Source: Gammaproteobacteria bacterium (GTDB lineage: Bacteria; Pseudomonadota; Gammaproteobacteria; Pseudomonadales; Azotimanducaceae_A). Taken from it: a DNA stretch of 15,676 bases. The notes beneath the pieces were generated by a model. It was not told the origin of the DNA. It worked only from the letters and a program-made list of their open reading frames with translations, and did no database searches. Location: assembly GCA_028819775.1 (NCBI GenBank), contig JAPPKV010000017.1:1-15676 (forward strand), in the 5' to 3' direction. Both the position numbers and the translations under genes were made by a program. The number at the start of each line of letters is the position of its first letter. Within the stretch, counting starts at the first letter, position 1. Of the stretch, positions 15,377 to 15,676 are shown piece after piece.

Positions 15377-15676
15377 TCAACTCGCCGCCAATTCCTCGGA
15401 AAACAGCGACGGGAAGTGCGTCAGCGGTTCGCCCGGCCCGGCCAGCAATTGCTGCTGCCGCGGGGTTAGATCGATCCCTTCGGGCGCCGTGACACGGGTC
15501 GCGCCCCAACTCATGCTCGACACGCAGTATTTGTAGAGCAACGTGCGCCGTTCGTGGTCGCCGTCCCAGCGGGCCGTGCCGTGGGTCAGCGCTTCGGTGA
15601 ATAGGGTGAGGCTGCCGGCGGGGGCTTCGACGATTTTCACCCAAGGCGAGTCCTGGTGCGCTTCGTGAATGTGCTT
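15377..15676 (-). CDS. Phytanoyl-CoA dioxygenase-family protein, C-terminal part (cut by window edge)
   Basis: The last 99 codons of a minus-strand gene are seen, running in from the right edge and ending at TGA 15377-15379. The strand APAGSLTLFTEALTHGTARW, followed by DHERRTLLYKYCVSSMSWG, matches the C-terminal half of the double-stranded beta helix of PhyH-type Fe(II)/2-oxoglutarate oxygenases. It includes the distal metal-binding histidine (THG) and the downstream arginine that holds 2-oxoglutarate. The HxD half of the facial triad lies outside the window, although HEAHQD near the edge is the sort of sequence that precedes this block. The substrate cannot be inferred; bacterial members act on varied small molecules. 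It is a metabolic gene marking the right border of the island. Confidence 0.75.
   Translation of the reverse strand, partial: KHIHEAHQDSPWVKIVEAPAGSLTLFTEALTHGTARWDGDHERRTLLYKYCVSSMSWGATRVTAPEGIDLTPRQQQLLAGPGEPLTHFPSLFSEELAAS

Noticed and set aside
1..15676. CRISPR arrays, tRNA/rRNA genes, IS terminal repeats
   Set aside because: I looked for regularly spaced repeats, tRNA-like cloverleaf sequence and transposase motifs on both strands and found none.

Overview
The window is a GC-rich bacterial segment (about 65-75% GC in the defence genes sampled by hand, about 52% in two islands). It holds a putative DNA-modification and defence cassette between two ordinary metabolic genes. At the left edge is the 5' end of a cofG/fbiC-type F420 (FO synthase) radical-SAM gene. 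At the right edge is the 3' end of a phytanoyl-CoA-dioxygenase-like gene. F420 biosynthesis plus a PhyH-family enzyme suits a high-GC environmental bacterium (actinobacterial, chloroflexal, tectomicrobial or an F420-using proteobacterium). The sequence does not decide between these.

Layout, nearly all on the minus strand. 1-323: cofG/fbiC start, partial. 579-3899: DUF499 AAA-type ATPase. 4157-7348: DUF1156 adenine-specific DNA methylase with a Zn-ribbon-like insert. 7345-8326: DUF2806-family gene broken by a frameshift near 7960-8000. 8481-12035: very large SNF2-type helicase with an N-terminal XRE helix-turn-helix and a C-terminal DUF3883 (PD-(D/E)xK-like) domain. 12404-13345: a predicted HEPN-domain protein. 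13346-14013: no convincing gene. 14014-14274 (plus strand): HicB-like small protein. 14352-15182: DUF3800 (RNase H-like fold) protein. 15377-15676: PhyH-family C-terminus, partial.

The helicase, DUF2806, methylase and DUF499 genes are co-oriented, in that transcription order, and look like one operon. A good promoter/operator sits just upstream of the helicase: an extended -10 box inside an 18-bp imperfect palindrome. That makes self-regulation by the helicase's own XRE domain plausible and argues for a GTG start at 12035. The DUF2806 stop overlaps the methylase start (ATGA), and the methylase has no visible ribosome binding site, so its translation probably depends on the gene that carries the frameshift.

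Functionally I infer a methylase/ATPase/helicase anti-phage or restriction-like system, broadly DISARM-like in logic but without recognisable drmA, drmB or PLD-nuclease (drmC) genes. The nuclease role could fall to the helicase's DUF3883 domain. Flanking HEPN, DUF3800 and HicB-like genes make this a small defence island. Two non-coding dyad regions (14307-14351 and 15255-15333) are unusually rich in back-to-back hairpins.
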